A DNA stretch of 64,000 nt from Enterococcus sp. BWR-S5 (GCF_016745255.1 NZ_JADOEQ010000002.1:1-64000); one strand, 5' to 3'; shown: positions 28,644 through 37,761, numbered from the stretch's first letter. Notes: generated from the letters alone by a model not told the origin. A program made the numbers and translations.

Positions 28644-29939
28644 TTACAGTGTACCTTGCTCAGTCTCTAAATCAACTGTTTTTTCAGCTTCTTCAAGTAC
28701 CGCTTCTTCTTGCGCTGATTCCTGAAGATCCAGCTTTTTCATGAATGGCAGGTATAAAAGAACCACTGCGACAAACTGTATCAGCTGAACAACCAAACCT
28801 TGCCAGCCTCCTGCCATAAAGCCGGTCAGAAATGTCGGCAGATTACGTGGAACACTCAGACTGGTGATTGGCAGAAAACCGATGATTGTCGCGACATAAG
28901 CAATTCCGATACACAATGGTGCTGCCAAGGTTAACGGGATAAACAGAACAGGATTCAGTATCTGTGGAATACCAAATTTCATTGGCTCCGTGATACCGAA
29001 AACACTTGGTACAATCGACACTTTTCCGATTGATTTAAATTTCTCACTGCGACATACAAAGATTAGAATCACTGCTAATGCCAACGCGCGCGGTCCTTTA
29101 TACGCATCTAAGAAAAAGGAGTTGATGACATTCTGTGCAGTTTCACCAGCCGCAACAGCTTCCATATTTGCATACGCCTGAGAGGCATAAAGGACAGTGA
29201 TAATAGATGCGGTCACATTGCTTCCGTGAATACCGAACCACCATAGCAGCTCTGACAAGAACATAATGAACAATGCCGACCAGATTGTGCCCCCTAAGGT
29301 TTGTAGCGGCGCCTGTAAAATTGTATAGATAAAGTCATGGACATTTCCATATGACGTGTTGGAGAATAATAGACTGATAATAATTGCCAGAACAAATAAA
29401 ATCGCTGCCGGTACAATTGCCTCGAAGGTCTTAGAAATAAATGGCGGAACACTGTCAGGCATCTTTGGCGAAAGCTTCATATCAGAAAGCTTTGCAAAGG
29501 CCCATGTAATAAAAATAGCGACAATCATACCGACAAAAATACCTTTTGACCCTAAGTACCCCAGCTCAATTGCCTGTACAGGCTTTTCAGCACCAACATC
29601 AAAATTAGTGATTGGTGTGACGATTAAAAAGCTGGCGACAGATAAAATCATGGATGCCGGTACATCACTTTTGATTTCTCTTGCTAAAACATAGGACATC
29701 CCTAACACAATATAAAGGGCAATAAAATTACTGGTGATCGTTGTACCAATCGTACAAGCTTGATTGATAATATCCGGAAGATTCGGAATCATCTGTACTA
29801 CCATCAATAGACTACCGACAATCGTGATTGGCAATGTCAGCATCATCCCATTTGCCACGGTTTTGATAATCAGATTATTTGAGAATTTGACAATCATTTT
29901 ATTCAACTTTGGTCCGAATGAACTTTTTTCTTTTGCCAT
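28644..29939 (-). CDS. PTS lactose/cellobiose-family EIIC permease (sigma-54 operon)
   Basis: A 431-residue permease with about ten membrane segments. Its EIIC loop reads VPSVFGITEPMKFGIPQILNPV, and the ELLWWFGIHGSNV motif is also typical. The C-terminal tail is acidic and cytoplasmic. It is the third gene after EIIA and EIIB and just before a phosphatase gene. ATG with AGGAGTG. The operon is driven by a -24/-12 promoter and a LevR-type activator. A cellobiose-like disaccharide is the family guess; the phosphatase may point to something else. Confidence 0.9.
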   Translation of the reverse strand: MAKEKSSFGPKLNKMIVKFSNNLIIKTVANGMMLTLPITIVGSLLMVVQMIPNLPDIINQACTIGTTITSNFIALYIVLGMSYVLAREIKSDVPASMILSVASFLIVTPITNFDVGAEKPVQAIELGYLGSKGIFVGMIVAIFITWAFAKLSDMKLSPKMPDSVPPFISKTFEAIVPAAILFVLAIIISLLFSNTSYGNVHDFIYTILQAPLQTLGGTIWSALFIMFLSELLWWFGIHGSNVTASIITVLYASQAYANMEAVAAGETAQNVINSFFLDAYKGPRALALAVILIFVCRSEKFKSIGKVSIVPSVFGITEPMKFGIPQILNPVLFIPLTLAAPLCIGIAYVATIIGFLPITSLSVPRNLPTFLTGFMAGGWQGLVVQLIQFVAVVLLYLPFMKKLDLQESAQEEAVLEEAEKTVDLETEQGTL

Positions 29940-29954
29940 GTTTACACTCCTTTT

Positions 29955-30257
29955 TTAGTTGTTCTCGATGACTGACTGTGCAATTTTAAACACTTTCTCA
30001 CCATTCATCATGCCGTAATCCATCATGTCAATCACTTCGATTGGAATACTTGGATATTTCTGCTGTACCTCTTCCTTTTGAAAACCAATTTGCGGTCCTA
30101 AAAGAATAACGTCTGTCCCAGCAACGTAATCCTCCAGCTCGCTTAGTCCATAGGCTTCGATATCAGCTTCAATCGCTGCTTTTGCTGCATACTCCTTCAT
30201 CCGATTCACTAACATCCCTGTTGACATGCCACCTGCACAGGCCAATATAATTTTCAT
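29955..30257 (-). CDS. PTS lactose/cellobiose-family EIIB (sigma-54 operon)
   Basis: A 100-residue EIIB with the active Cys in ILACAGGMSTGMLV (residue 8) and a typical LGPQIGFQ segment. The start is ATG 30257, which overlaps the stop of the EIIA gene in an ATGA junction and follows GGAGGAAAAG. An upstream in-frame codon at 30287 would put ten extra residues inside the EIIA gene and lacks a ribosome site. Second gene of the operon, translationally coupled. Confidence 0.9.
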   Translation of the reverse strand: MKIILACAGGMSTGMLVNRMKEYAAKAAIEADIEAYGLSELEDYVAGTDVILLGPQIGFQKEEVQQKYPSIPIEVIDMMDYGMMNGEKVFKIAQSVIENN

Positions 30258-30598
30258 ACCTTTTCCTCCTTCATTAACCTTACACATTCCCGTAACTCCT
30301 TCAGTTCTCCATGAACTGCTGTAAACTCCTTTGCTAAATCGATTGTTGTTACCGCAGACATCAAGTGATCCTCCCCGTGAACCATAAAGAGCGTCAAATC
30401 AATCTGCTGCTTTTCGTCTGAAGCGACACTTAAAATCTTCGCATGTGTATGATGTGCTTCCTTTAGGTTCCTTTCCGCCTCAGCCATTAGACGATCACCT
30501 TCTGAAAATTCGCCCTGCTTTGATGCACGAATACTTTGCATCGCTAACGAACGAGCATTTCCGGCATAGACAATAATCTGCATCACTTCGTTTTCCAT
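30254..30598 (-). CDS. PTS lactose/cellobiose-family EIIA (sigma-54 operon)
   Basis: A 114-residue helical EIIA. The phosphorylation site is His in LFMVHGEDHLM (about residue 78). YAGNARSLAMQSI near the start is a family mark. It is the first gene of the EIIA-EIIB-EIIC-phosphatase operon, with AGGAGG before the ATG and a perfect sigma-54 promoter 36 bp upstream. It overlaps EIIB by 4 nt. Confidence 0.9.
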   Translation of the reverse strand: MENEVMQIIVYAGNARSLAMQSIRASKQGEFSEGDRLMAEAERNLKEAHHTHAKILSVASDEKQQIDLTLFMVHGEDHLMSAVTTIDLAKEFTAVHGELKELRECVRLMKEEKV

Positions 30599-30633
30599 TT
30601 ATTTCCTCCTCTCATCTCTACACTTTCTTATAA

Positions 30634-30649
30634 AGCAATTCTTGTGCCA
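30634..30649 (-). promoter_or_regulatory. Sigma-54 (-24/-12) promoter
   Basis: On the minus strand TGGCACAAGAATTGCT, an exact match to the RpoN consensus TGGCAC-N5-TTGCW. It drives the EIIA-EIIB-EIIC-phosphatase operon and needs an AAA+ activator. The divergent LevR-type gene encodes one with an intact GAYTGA loop. Confidence 0.92.
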
Positions 30650-30875
30650 ACACACTAAAAACTAAAATAAATCTACCGCTGCCATTCTCCAGTCAATAAT
30701 CTTTTTACTCTTTGTCCTCATAAGAATCGCTTTCTTATCAGCATTTCATCCCTAGTTGAAAACTTTTCAGTGGGAGTGTTCAATCCATTTTTTTCATTTC
30801 TCCGTACTTCAACTAAACGCAGCTTCGAAAGTGGGTTGTCAACGACACACTTCTCTGAAAAAGAAACACATGACT

Positions 30876-30904
30876 TTGACAGCCCGAAGAAAAACGCTTA
30901 CAAT
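30876..30904 (+). promoter_or_regulatory. Sigma-70 promoter of the LevR-type activator gene
   Basis: Consensus -35 TTGACA (30876-30881), a 17-bp spacer and -10 TACAAT (30899-30904), 34 bp before the GTG start at 30938. It lies inside an upstream open frame, which supports the later start. Confidence 0.85.
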
Positions 30905-30937
30905 CTAATTTATCAGAGCACACTAGGAGGAACAATC

Positions 30938-33574
30938 GTGGGAAGAAGCGATAGAATTTATACCTATATAAAAAATTTACCTGCGGGAACTGCCGTTTCC
31001 GCTCAGGAAATCGCCAGTCACTTACAGCTTGATCGAGCAAATGCAAGCAGTGACCTAAACGCATTGGTAAAACAAGACTTATTAACGAAAGAAGGCAGTC
31101 GTCCTGTTCGTTTTTCATTACCCAACCAGCCAAAGCAAAATGATGTTGATACATTTACTCAAAAAAATCCCAGCTTGAAAAACAGTATCGAACAAGCAAA
31201 AGCCGCCGTACTCTATCCACCACAACGTATGCATATTTTACTTAGCGGGCAGACTGGCGTTGGGAAAAGCATGTTCGCGGAAATCATCTATCGCTTTTCA
31301 CAAGAAGAGGGCCGGATTGCCGGGAATGCCAAGCTGGTTACCTTCAATTGTGCCGATTACGCAAACAATCCACAGCTGATTCTCGGTCAGCTTTTTGGCG
31401 TCCGTGAAGGTGCGTATACAGGTGCGGTAGCCAGTAGAAGCGGACTGATTGAAGAGGCTGATGGCGGTATCCTCTTTTTAGACGAGATCCATCGGCTTAG
31501 CCCAGAGGCTCAGGAAATGTTATTCACTTTTATCGATAAAAAAGTATTCCATGCGCTCGGTGAGACTAGCTTTGACAGAACAGCTGATGTTCAGCTGATT
31601 TGTGCAACTACAGAAGATATAAGCTCAGCGCTTTTACAGACTTTTACTCGACGAATTCCCATGAAAATCCACCTACCTGCTTTAGACGAGCGTGGACTGA
31701 ATGAACGATTGAATTTAATTAGCGGATTCTTTGACGATGAGGCTCATAACCTAAATAGAGATATAAAGGTATCCATGAATTCGTTGCGCAGCCTGTTGAG
31801 TTATAAGTGTCCAAGTAATATCGGCCAGCTAAAAACAGATGTCCAGCTGTTATGCGCGCAAGGCTATGCTCGTTCTCTTTCAGAAAAGCAACCTGCATTG
31901 ACCATTACCAGCTATGATTTACCCGATACAATCAAGGAGGGGTTGTATTCTTCTGAAAAAAGAAGCGACTTGTGGAAGCTCACTTCCGCCTACCCAAGTC
32001 GCTTTATTGAGTTTCAAAAGGATCGGGAAAATCAACTTCCCTTCTCTGAAAATGACACACATGATATTTATCAGCTGATTGACCATAAAATCACGGATAT
32101 GGAGAAAATTGGTTTAAATGCACAAGCCACAAAAGAAGTTGTTGATATGACGATTCAGGATTTCTTTCAAACTATAGGGACAGCAGCTACCACTAACGAG
32201 AGTGTCGTCAACCTTGTCGGAAATGAAGTATTCAGTACGGCTAAACGCTTTTTGACAGCTGCTGCAATGCATTCTGACAGCTACTCGGACAGTCTCCTTT
32301 CAGGCTTGGCAATCCACTTGCATAATTTACTGTCTCGTGTTAAAAACGGTCAGCGTATCATCAATCCAAAGCTTGAGGAAATCCAACACCAACATCCGCT
32401 CTATTACGAACTGGCGGAAAAGAATAAAAGTATCATCGAAGAAGAGTTGGCAATCCAGCTGCCTGATGATGAAATAGGCTTCTTGACTTTGTTTTTGGTT
32501 CCGCAAATTATTGATGAAGAAACCGCAAAGGTCAAAGTGTTGGTTGTTGCTCATGGGGAAGCAACTGCCTCCAGTATGGCAGACCTCGTAAATGAATTGC
32601 TGGGAAATCGTGCTGTCGTAGCATTTAACATGCCTCTTACCTGTAAACCTAAAAGTATGCTGATGGAAGTTGACGCTTATTTAAAACAAATCCAAAATAG
32701 TAATATTCTAATTTTATCCGACATGGGCTCTTTGACAAATTTCGCGGCGGAGCTTAAAAGAAGTACCGAAAAACAGGTCAAGTGTGTCGACCTTGTCAGT
32801 ACGCTTCACGTGCTTGAAGCCAGTCGGAAAGCACAGCTGGGCTATACACTGGAGGAAATTTTTCTCGATATTAGAAAAATCACACACATCGATGAACAGC
32901 TCAAAACATCGCATACCATTGCTACTCAAAAGAAAAGCTTTATCCTTACAGCCTGTACGACAGGTAGCGGTTCTGCTCGACTGCTTAAAGAGCTTCTGAA
33001 TAAACAGCTGAACCTCTATGATGACTATATAGAAATTCGCTCGTTTCAGATGACTGATGAAGTGATGCTTGAGAAAGAGTTGTCGAACATGAAGAAGCAA
33101 GGGGACATCCTTTGTTATGTAAGTACCTTTAATATCCCGACACTCCGCTGTCCGTATTTTAACGTTTCGCAAGCATTTAGTACAACGTCGCTGGAACGAA
33201 TTCAGCAGCTGATTGATTTTGACTATACATCCACCTTAGCTATTCAGAATGTTGCACCAATGATCCAAACCTTAGATGGAACAATCCTGTTAGAAAATAT
33301 CAAGAATTGGATTGTTTCCGTAGAGCGACAGTTGGCCTTGGAAATCACCTCCGAGATAAAAATTGGTTTGATGTGTCACCTTGCCAGTGTCATTGATAAT
33401 TTAAAATTGGAGGGTACGCCCTTGACCGATCAGACGCTTTCTTTTGAAACGGCTCAAGAACAATCGCTTTATACGGAGCTTCGTTCTCTCGAAATGATTT
33501 ATGGTATCACTTTTTCACAGGAAAATTTTGAGCACATCCTTGCATATGTCTTTAAACAGAAATTTTCTTTATAA
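30938..33574 (+). CDS. LevR-family sigma-54-dependent PTS operon activator
   Basis: An 878-residue activator. The order is an N-terminal HTH (about 1-60), then an AAA+ sigma-54 interaction domain with Walker A GQTGVGKS (104-111), the sigma-54 contact loop GAYTGA (158-163) and Walker B ILFLDE (178-183). A PRD, an EIIA-Man-like domain (VLVVAHGEATASSMADLVNEL), an EIIB-Gat-like segment (LTACTTGSGSARLL) and a C-terminal PRD follow. PTS phosphorylation of the PRDs sets activity. The frame is open to 30770, but GTG 30938 has AGGAGG at the right distance and lies downstream of a consensus sigma-70 promoter. It is divergent from its evident target, the sigma-54 PTS operon, 339 bp away. Confidence 0.92.
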   Translation: MGRSDRIYTYIKNLPAGTAVSAQEIASHLQLDRANASSDLNALVKQDLLTKEGSRPVRFSLPNQPKQNDVDTFTQKNPSLKNSIEQAKAAVLYPPQRMHILLSGQTGVGKSMFAEIIYRFSQEEGRIAGNAKLVTFNCADYANNPQLILGQLFGVREGAYTGAVASRSGLIEEADGGILFLDEIHRLSPEAQEMLFTFIDKKVFHALGETSFDRTADVQLICATTEDISSALLQTFTRRIPMKIHLPALDERGLNERLNLISGFFDDEAHNLNRDIKVSMNSLRSLLSYKCPSNIGQLKTDVQLLCAQGYARSLSEKQPALTITSYDLPDTIKEGLYSSEKRSDLWKLTSAYPSRFIEFQKDRENQLPFSENDTHDIYQLIDHKITDMEKIGLNAQATKEVVDMTIQDFFQTIGTAATTNESVVNLVGNEVFSTAKRFLTAAAMHSDSYSDSLLSGLAIHLHNLLSRVKNGQRIINPKLEEIQHQHPLYYELAEKNKSIIEEELAIQLPDDEIGFLTLFLVPQIIDEETAKVKVLVVAHGEATASSMADLVNELLGNRAVVAFNMPLTCKPKSMLMEVDAYLKQIQNSNILILSDMGSLTNFAAELKRSTEKQVKCVDLVSTLHVLEASRKAQLGYTLEEIFLDIRKITHIDEQLKTSHTIATQKKSFILTACTTGSGSARLLKELLNKQLNLYDDYIEIRSFQMTDEVMLEKELSNMKKQGDILCYVSTFNIPTLRCPYFNVSQAFSTTSLERIQQLIDFDYTSTLAIQNVAPMIQTLDGTILLENIKNWIVSVERQLALEITSEIKIGLMCHLASVIDNLKLEGTPLTDQTLSFETAQEQSLYTELRSLEMIYGITFSQENFEHILAYVFKQKFSL

Positions 33575-33624
33575 GCTTTACAGGACCAAAAGCTGTTCCT
33601 CTACAAAAATCTAAATAAACAGCA

Positions 33625-33660
33625 AAAACACTCCTGAGACAGGTGCTCTCAGGAGTGTTT
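33625..33660. terminator. Terminator between convergent genes
   Basis: A perfect 14-bp stem (AAACACTCCTGAGA and TCTCAGGAGTGTTT). The T run is better on the minus strand (GTTTTTGCTG), so it mainly ends the ADP-ribosylglycohydrolase transcript. Confidence 0.85.
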
Positions 33661-33673
33661 AATCTAATCTAAA

Positions 33674-34696
33674 TTATTCAGCGCATAGGGCTGCAAAGTC
33701 CTCAATCGTTGCTTTGATATCCAATAGAGGATTACTTTTTATCACCTGCTCGACCAAATCAGCCGGGATACTCTCAAGACCATTCAAGCCGCCTAATATG
33801 CCGCCCAGCATTGAAGCAATCGTATCTGTATCACCACCGACATTCACGCTGGCATAAATTCCCTCCATGGTATGACCTTTTACACCGACCATCAACGAGA
33901 ACACTGCAGGAATGGATTCTTGAACCAAAAAATTTGTTCCAACTTTATCACTGGTATCCTTTAGTAATTGCTCGAAATCTGCTGCCTGTTTCCCGATGCA
34001 GACCGCTTCTCGAATTTTATAACCGATATCTGGCCCTACAGAAATATGCTTATGCCGCTCTCCGTATTCTCGCCCCTGCTTCGCGCCCCAAAGAGCCGCC
34101 TCTATAACTGAATCCACACTTGCAGAAGCGTTCAATGCTTCCGTTGCACTGCAGCAAACCGCCGCTGCTGCAGAAATGGCATTACTGTTGAAGTGCGTAG
34201 GTTTACACATTGCAATCGTATATTCCAATGCTTTCTGCCAATTTCCTTTTGCCAGAATAGCTAACGGAATCGTCTTCATCGCACCGCCGTTAGTTGCAAA
34301 GCCACTGTAGTTAATCAGACCAAAAGGATCGATATCCGTTGGACGACCCGCTTTGATATTTTCTATCGCAGTTCTCGTTGTTGGACCAGCAAATTTGTCA
34401 AAGTAATAGTCATCTGCTCCCCACGCAACGATAGCCTCCTTTGCAACCTCTTCATTAAATTCTCCATGATGTGCAATGATTGCTTTCATCAAATAACAGG
34501 ACATACTGAAATCATCCGTCACCGTTCCTGCTGGATAGTCTCTGGCAAAGGTATCTGGCGGTGCAGGTGTAAAGGTCTTTACGTACCCGCCAAAGGTATC
34601 AATGATTTGTTGTGTCGTTCTTAATTCAGTTGGTGCACCTAACGCATCGCCAAGTGCAGCACCATACAAGGCGCCATAGATAGTCGTTCTATTCAC
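33674..34696 (-). CDS. ADP-ribosylglycohydrolase (DraG/ARH) family protein
   Basis: A 340-residue all-helical hydrolase of the DraG family, which removes ADP-ribose (or a similar N- or O-glycosidic group) using two Mg ions. Family motifs are GALYGAALGDALGAPTE at the start, TDDFSMSCYLM (first metal Asp pair) and NVGGDTDTIASMLGGILGG (second metal site). The metal-binding Asp residues are all present. The residue after TDD is Phe instead of the usual Thr, which could alter the substrate. It overlaps the PTS EIIC gene upstream by 8 nt, so they are co-translated. Bacterial ARH genes beside sugar transport genes are often suspected to act on nucleosides or sugar adducts, which is inference. Confidence 0.85.
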   Translation of the reverse strand: MNRTTIYGALYGAALGDALGAPTELRTTQQIIDTFGGYVKTFTPAPPDTFARDYPAGTVTDDFSMSCYLMKAIIAHHGEFNEEVAKEAIVAWGADDYYFDKFAGPTTRTAIENIKAGRPTDIDPFGLINYSGFATNGGAMKTIPLAILAKGNWQKALEYTIAMCKPTHFNSNAISAAAAVCCSATEALNASASVDSVIEAALWGAKQGREYGERHKHISVGPDIGYKIREAVCIGKQAADFEQLLKDTSDKVGTNFLVQESIPAVFSLMVGVKGHTMEGIYASVNVGGDTDTIASMLGGILGGLNGLESIPADLVEQVIKSNPLLDIKATIEDFAALCAE

Positions 34697-35981
34697 TACT
34701 CATCTGCTCCTTCATTTGATTTTGATTGTCCATTACCCGTAAGAAGATGTACCACATGATTGTTAAAATCACCAGCAGCACTAGCTGTAAGACAGCGCCC
34801 ATCAGAGAATTCGTTACAATTGCTCCACTAATCACCAAGGGCATCGTATAGGGCAACACTACTCCCGTTGTATAAGGAACCAAGCCGACCGCCATGGAGA
34901 AATAGGAAATGACTGTCGTGATGATTGGCGTCAAAATTAACGGAATGAATAATAGTGGGTTCAACATGACAGGCAAACCAAAAATCAGTGGTTCATACAC
35001 ACCAAATATTCCAGGAGCTAAAGCGATTTTACCAAGGTCGCGCCAATCACTTCTTTTCTTAAAAAAGAACAGCAAGGAAATCAATATCGGAATCGATAAG
35101 TAACCGCCATTCAAAACAAAGAAATCTGTAAATTGTCCTGTTACGATATGAGGCAGCTCGGCACCATTTTGGAACGCCTCTAAGTTATCAAAGGACTGTG
35201 CATTCCAGATTGGCACCATCGCACTTCCAACAATTACATGACCGTGTAAACCAAAGAACCAGAAAAGATTAACCAACACTCCCACAATAATCGTTGCAGG
35301 AAGTGATGTTCCTAACGAAGTCAACGGCTTTTGTAGAATTTCATAAATCAGATTATTAAACGTTTCGAACGTTGTCCCTTCAAAAATCACACGAATCGCA
35401 AAGGCAGACAATAAGGCAATCGCAATCGGGATAAAGGAAAAGAAGGAATCTGATACTAGCTTCGGAACACTGCTGGGCATTTTTATCGTCCAATTATGCT
35501 GAATCGCAAAGCGATAAATCTCTGTTGAAAGAATCGAAACAATGATTGCTGTAAACATTCCCACTGCCCCAATTTCAGAAAGCGGAATAACACTGCCAAT
35601 CATCTCACCGGACTCACTCACAACAGTATTCGGTGTTACCATGATAAATGACAGCAGCCCCACAATTGCACCATAAATCTGATTTACACCATAGTGCTTG
35701 GACAAGCTGTAACCAATTCCCGCAGAAACGATAAAGGAAATGACTCCCATCGTCAGAGAAAAGGTTGGTGAAACAAACTGTTGAAATTGCGTGACCTTAC
35801 TATCTCCAATCAAATTAGATAAAAAAGGGAGATTCGCAATAGCTGTAAAAATAGAGCTGAAAATCGTGAATGGCAGAGAAATCAGAAATGCATCCTTGAT
35901 AGCAACGAGGTACCTGTTTTTACTGAACACGTCCGCAAAAGGTAAAAGATATTTTTCCAAAAAAGCGGTAATCTTATTCAT
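34689..35981 (-). CDS. Orphan PTS EIIC (lactose/cellobiose family)
   Basis: A 430-residue permease with about ten membrane segments and the EIIC signature LAPGIFGVYEPLIFGLPVMLNP. No EIIA or EIIB gene accompanies it, so it must borrow partners, for example from the operons at 9782-11729 or 29955-30598. ATG with AAGGAG. It is first in a two-gene operon with the ARH enzyme, divergent from a GntR regulator. Operator-like palindromes fill the 80-bp region between them. Confidence 0.88.
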   Translation of the reverse strand: MNKITAFLEKYLLPFADVFSKNRYLVAIKDAFLISLPFTIFSSIFTAIANLPFLSNLIGDSKVTQFQQFVSPTFSLTMGVISFIVSAGIGYSLSKHYGVNQIYGAIVGLLSFIMVTPNTVVSESGEMIGSVIPLSEIGAVGMFTAIIVSILSTEIYRFAIQHNWTIKMPSSVPKLVSDSFFSFIPIAIALLSAFAIRVIFEGTTFETFNNLIYEILQKPLTSLGTSLPATIIVGVLVNLFWFFGLHGHVIVGSAMVPIWNAQSFDNLEAFQNGAELPHIVTGQFTDFFVLNGGYLSIPILISLLFFFKKRSDWRDLGKIALAPGIFGVYEPLIFGLPVMLNPLLFIPLILTPIITTVISYFSMAVGLVPYTTGVVLPYTMPLVISGAIVTNSLMGAVLQLVLLVILTIMWYIFLRVMDNQNQMKEQMSSE

Positions 35982-36022
35982 GGGTTTTCTCCTTAGTTTT
36001 TTTAGAAATCGATTTCATCTTT

Positions 36023-36051
36023 ATTAAACCACCAAAACAAACTAGAGTCAA
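36023..36051 (-). promoter_or_regulatory. Promoter of the orphan EIIC-ARH operon
   Basis: On the minus strand, -35 TTGACT (36046-36051), a 17-bp spacer and -10 TTTAAT (36023-36028). Confidence 0.65.
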
Positions 36052-36076
36052 CCAATTTTCATATTGGTACGTTCCA
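36051..36076. promoter_or_regulatory. Overlapping palindromes, candidate GntR operators
   Basis: ACCAATTTTCATATTGGT (36051-36068, 6-bp arms) touches the -35 of the EIIC promoter. TGG-N-ACGT-N-CCA (36065-36076) lies just upstream of the extended -10 promoter of the GntR gene. Both are placed to let the GntR protein repress the two divergent promoters. Confidence 0.5.
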
Positions 36077-36096
36077 GTTCATTTTTATGGTTGTAT

Positions 36097-36104
36097 GCTA
36101 TAAT
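36097..36104 (+). promoter_or_regulatory. Extended -10 promoter of the GntR gene
   Basis: TGCTATAAT, an extended -10 with perfect TATAAT at 36099-36104, 29 bp before the ATG at 36133. No good -35 is present, as is usual for this class. Confidence 0.65.
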
Positions 36105-36132
36105 AAAACTGATTATGTACAGGAGGTCAATC

Positions 36133-36861
36133 ATGGAGGAATCATTGCATCAAAAAATTACAGCTAAATTGAGAAAAAACATTTTAGAAGAAGCTTATCC
36201 AACCGGAAAATTGCCGAATGAGCGTTTGTTGAGTGAAGAATTTGAGGTCAGCCGAAGTACAATGAAGAAAGCAATCGATACATTGGTTGAAGAAGGGTTA
36301 TTATTTAGAAAGGCGCGTTCCGGCACATTCGTGAATCAGTTGTTTAAAAAGAACTATGATAATTTCAGCCATCAGCAAAAAGGGCCGATTGGTTTGACAA
36401 ATTCATTCCTTGAACAAAATCGTCAGGTCACATCGGAGATTCTTTTTTTCGAGGTCATTCAACCTCCGGAAGAAGTACAGCAAGGGCTATTGCTGAATCC
36501 AGCTGATTTCACCTATCATGTAAAACGAGTACGCTTCTTAGACGATAAGCCAATTTCGATTGAAACAGACTATATACCAATCCAGCTTTTCCCCCATCTT
36601 TCTGTAGAAATGATTCAGGACTCTATCTACAATTCTGCTCAAAAAGAAATGGGGATTACACTGAAAAATTCCTATATCTCTATTTTTTCTGAGCCTTCCA
36701 CTGAGGAAGATCAAAAAAAATTAGGCCTGTTGCCAACCGAACCTGTTACAGTAACCGAGGAGATTGTCTTCACTGATACCGGTATTCCCTTTGAATATAC
36801 AACTGTACGAAATCATTATAAGAAGTTTACCTATAATACATCTGTTACTTCACTGCTATAA
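36133..36861 (+). CDS. GntR/HutC-family transcriptional regulator (UTRA domain)
   Basis: A 242-residue regulator. The winged HTH spans residues 1-70 (KITAKLRKNILEEAYPTGKLPNERLLSEEFEVSRSTMKKAIDTL in pieces). The UTRA ligand domain spans about 95-235 (SEILFFEVIQPPEE, HVKRVRFLDDKPISIETDYIP, PFEYTTVRNHYKKFTY). UTRA domains usually bind the sugar phosphate made by the regulated pathway. The start is ATG 36133 with AGGAGG; the frame extends upstream to 36064 but without a ribosome site and through the -10. It is divergent from the orphan EIIC-ARH operon, which it probably represses. Confidence 0.9.
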   Translation: MEESLHQKITAKLRKNILEEAYPTGKLPNERLLSEEFEVSRSTMKKAIDTLVEEGLLFRKARSGTFVNQLFKKNYDNFSHQQKGPIGLTNSFLEQNRQVTSEILFFEVIQPPEEVQQGLLLNPADFTYHVKRVRFLDDKPISIETDYIPIQLFPHLSVEMIQDSIYNSAQKEMGITLKNSYISIFSEPSTEEDQKKLGLLPTEPVTVTEEIVFTDTGIPFEYTTVRNHYKKFTYNTSVTSLL

Positions 36862-36876
36862 CAACATGCACGACAT

Positions 36877-36913
36877 AAAAAACGATTCCCTTTACTAATG
36901 GGAATCGTTTTTT
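36877..36913. terminator. Bidirectional terminator
   Basis: AAAAACGATTCCC and GGGAATCGTTTTT form a 13-bp stem with T runs on both strands. It serves the GntR gene (plus) and the MerR gene (minus); the last codons and stop of the MerR gene lie inside the stem. Confidence 0.88.
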
Positions 36914-37761
36914 TCATCTAGTGGAGTTCCAGACTGCTTTTTAACTGGAAGCATCACTTCAAATATCTGCTGCTCACGATTTGCCGTAGCAATTTCATCC
37001 TGCCACATCAGCTCCCAAATGTCGCCATCAATCACTAATTCGTGCTCTTTGAGATAATTTTTAAATCGAGTACTGAAATCAGTCAATTGATGAATCTCAT
37101 CTCGGACAAAACCGGAGACATAATAACCTGATGGGCGAGTGATTAGCTGATTTTCAGCATACAGATTCAGACGCTCTTTCGGAATCCTGACCAATGCCCG
37201 ATAAGGAGAAAGATGAATATGTCCCTCATCAAGAACACGACCGTCAACTAAAAAACCAATGGGATAACCACTGAATATATCTCTGGACTGAATCAAAGAG
37301 TAAAAACGAGAATATATCTGAAATGTTGACGAATCATCACTGGGTTCGATTAATTCGGACACAACAAAGTATTCCTCTTCGCGATACTCAAAGCTCAACG
37401 TTTCAAAGTCGACCTCTGCCAGTTTTTCATAACGGTTCATATAGCCATCCAATGCATCCCGTATCTGCTCCAGCTCTTGAATTTTAGCAGTTACTTTTTC
37501 TCTCTGCTTTAACAGCTCTTTTTGTGTATAGTCCGGATTACGCCGCTTAAGAAAGCTGCGAATTTCATCCAACGGCATATTCAAGGCCTTTAAAATCAAG
37601 ATAGCATCAATTTCTCCATACTGGTCAAAGCTGTAATAACGATAGCCGTTTTCTCCAATTTTTTCAGGCTTAAACAAGTCAATCTGATCGTAATAAATCA
37701 AGGTACGTCGACTGACACCGGCATATTCCGCAATCTCACTGATTGATAAAAATTTTTCCAA
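36895..37761 (-). CDS. MerR-family regulator (BmrR-like, with effector domain)
   Basis: A 288-residue regulator. The N-terminal MerR HTH (SISEIAEYAGVSRRTLIYYDQIDLFKP, then GYRYYSFDQYGEIDAILILK) is followed by a coiled coil at about 80-120 and a GyrI/BmrR-like effector domain to the end. Such proteins bind drugs or lipophilic cations and untwist promoters with 19-bp spacers. Exactly such a promoter lies upstream on the other strand (37781-37811), facing an ABC exporter. The start is TTG 37761 with GAGGTGA upstream. The 3' end overlaps a terminator. Confidence 0.9.
   Translation of the reverse strand: MEKFLSISEIAEYAGVSRRTLIYYDQIDLFKPEKIGENGYRYYSFDQYGEIDAILILKALNMPLDEIRSFLKRRNPDYTQKELLKQREKVTAKIQELEQIRDALDGYMNRYEKLAEVDFETLSFEYREEEYFVVSELIEPSDDSSTFQIYSRFYSLIQSRDIFSGYPIGFLVDGRVLDEGHIHLSPYRALVRIPKERLNLYAENQLITRPSGYYVSGFVRDEIHQLTDFSTRFKNYLKEHELVIDGDIWELMWQDEIATANREQQIFEVMLPVKKQSGTPLDEKNDSH

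Noticed and set aside
30770-30937. 56-codon N-terminal extension of the LevR-type activator
   Set aside because: It would run through a consensus sigma-70 promoter and lacks a ribosome site; GTG 30938 has AGGAGG.
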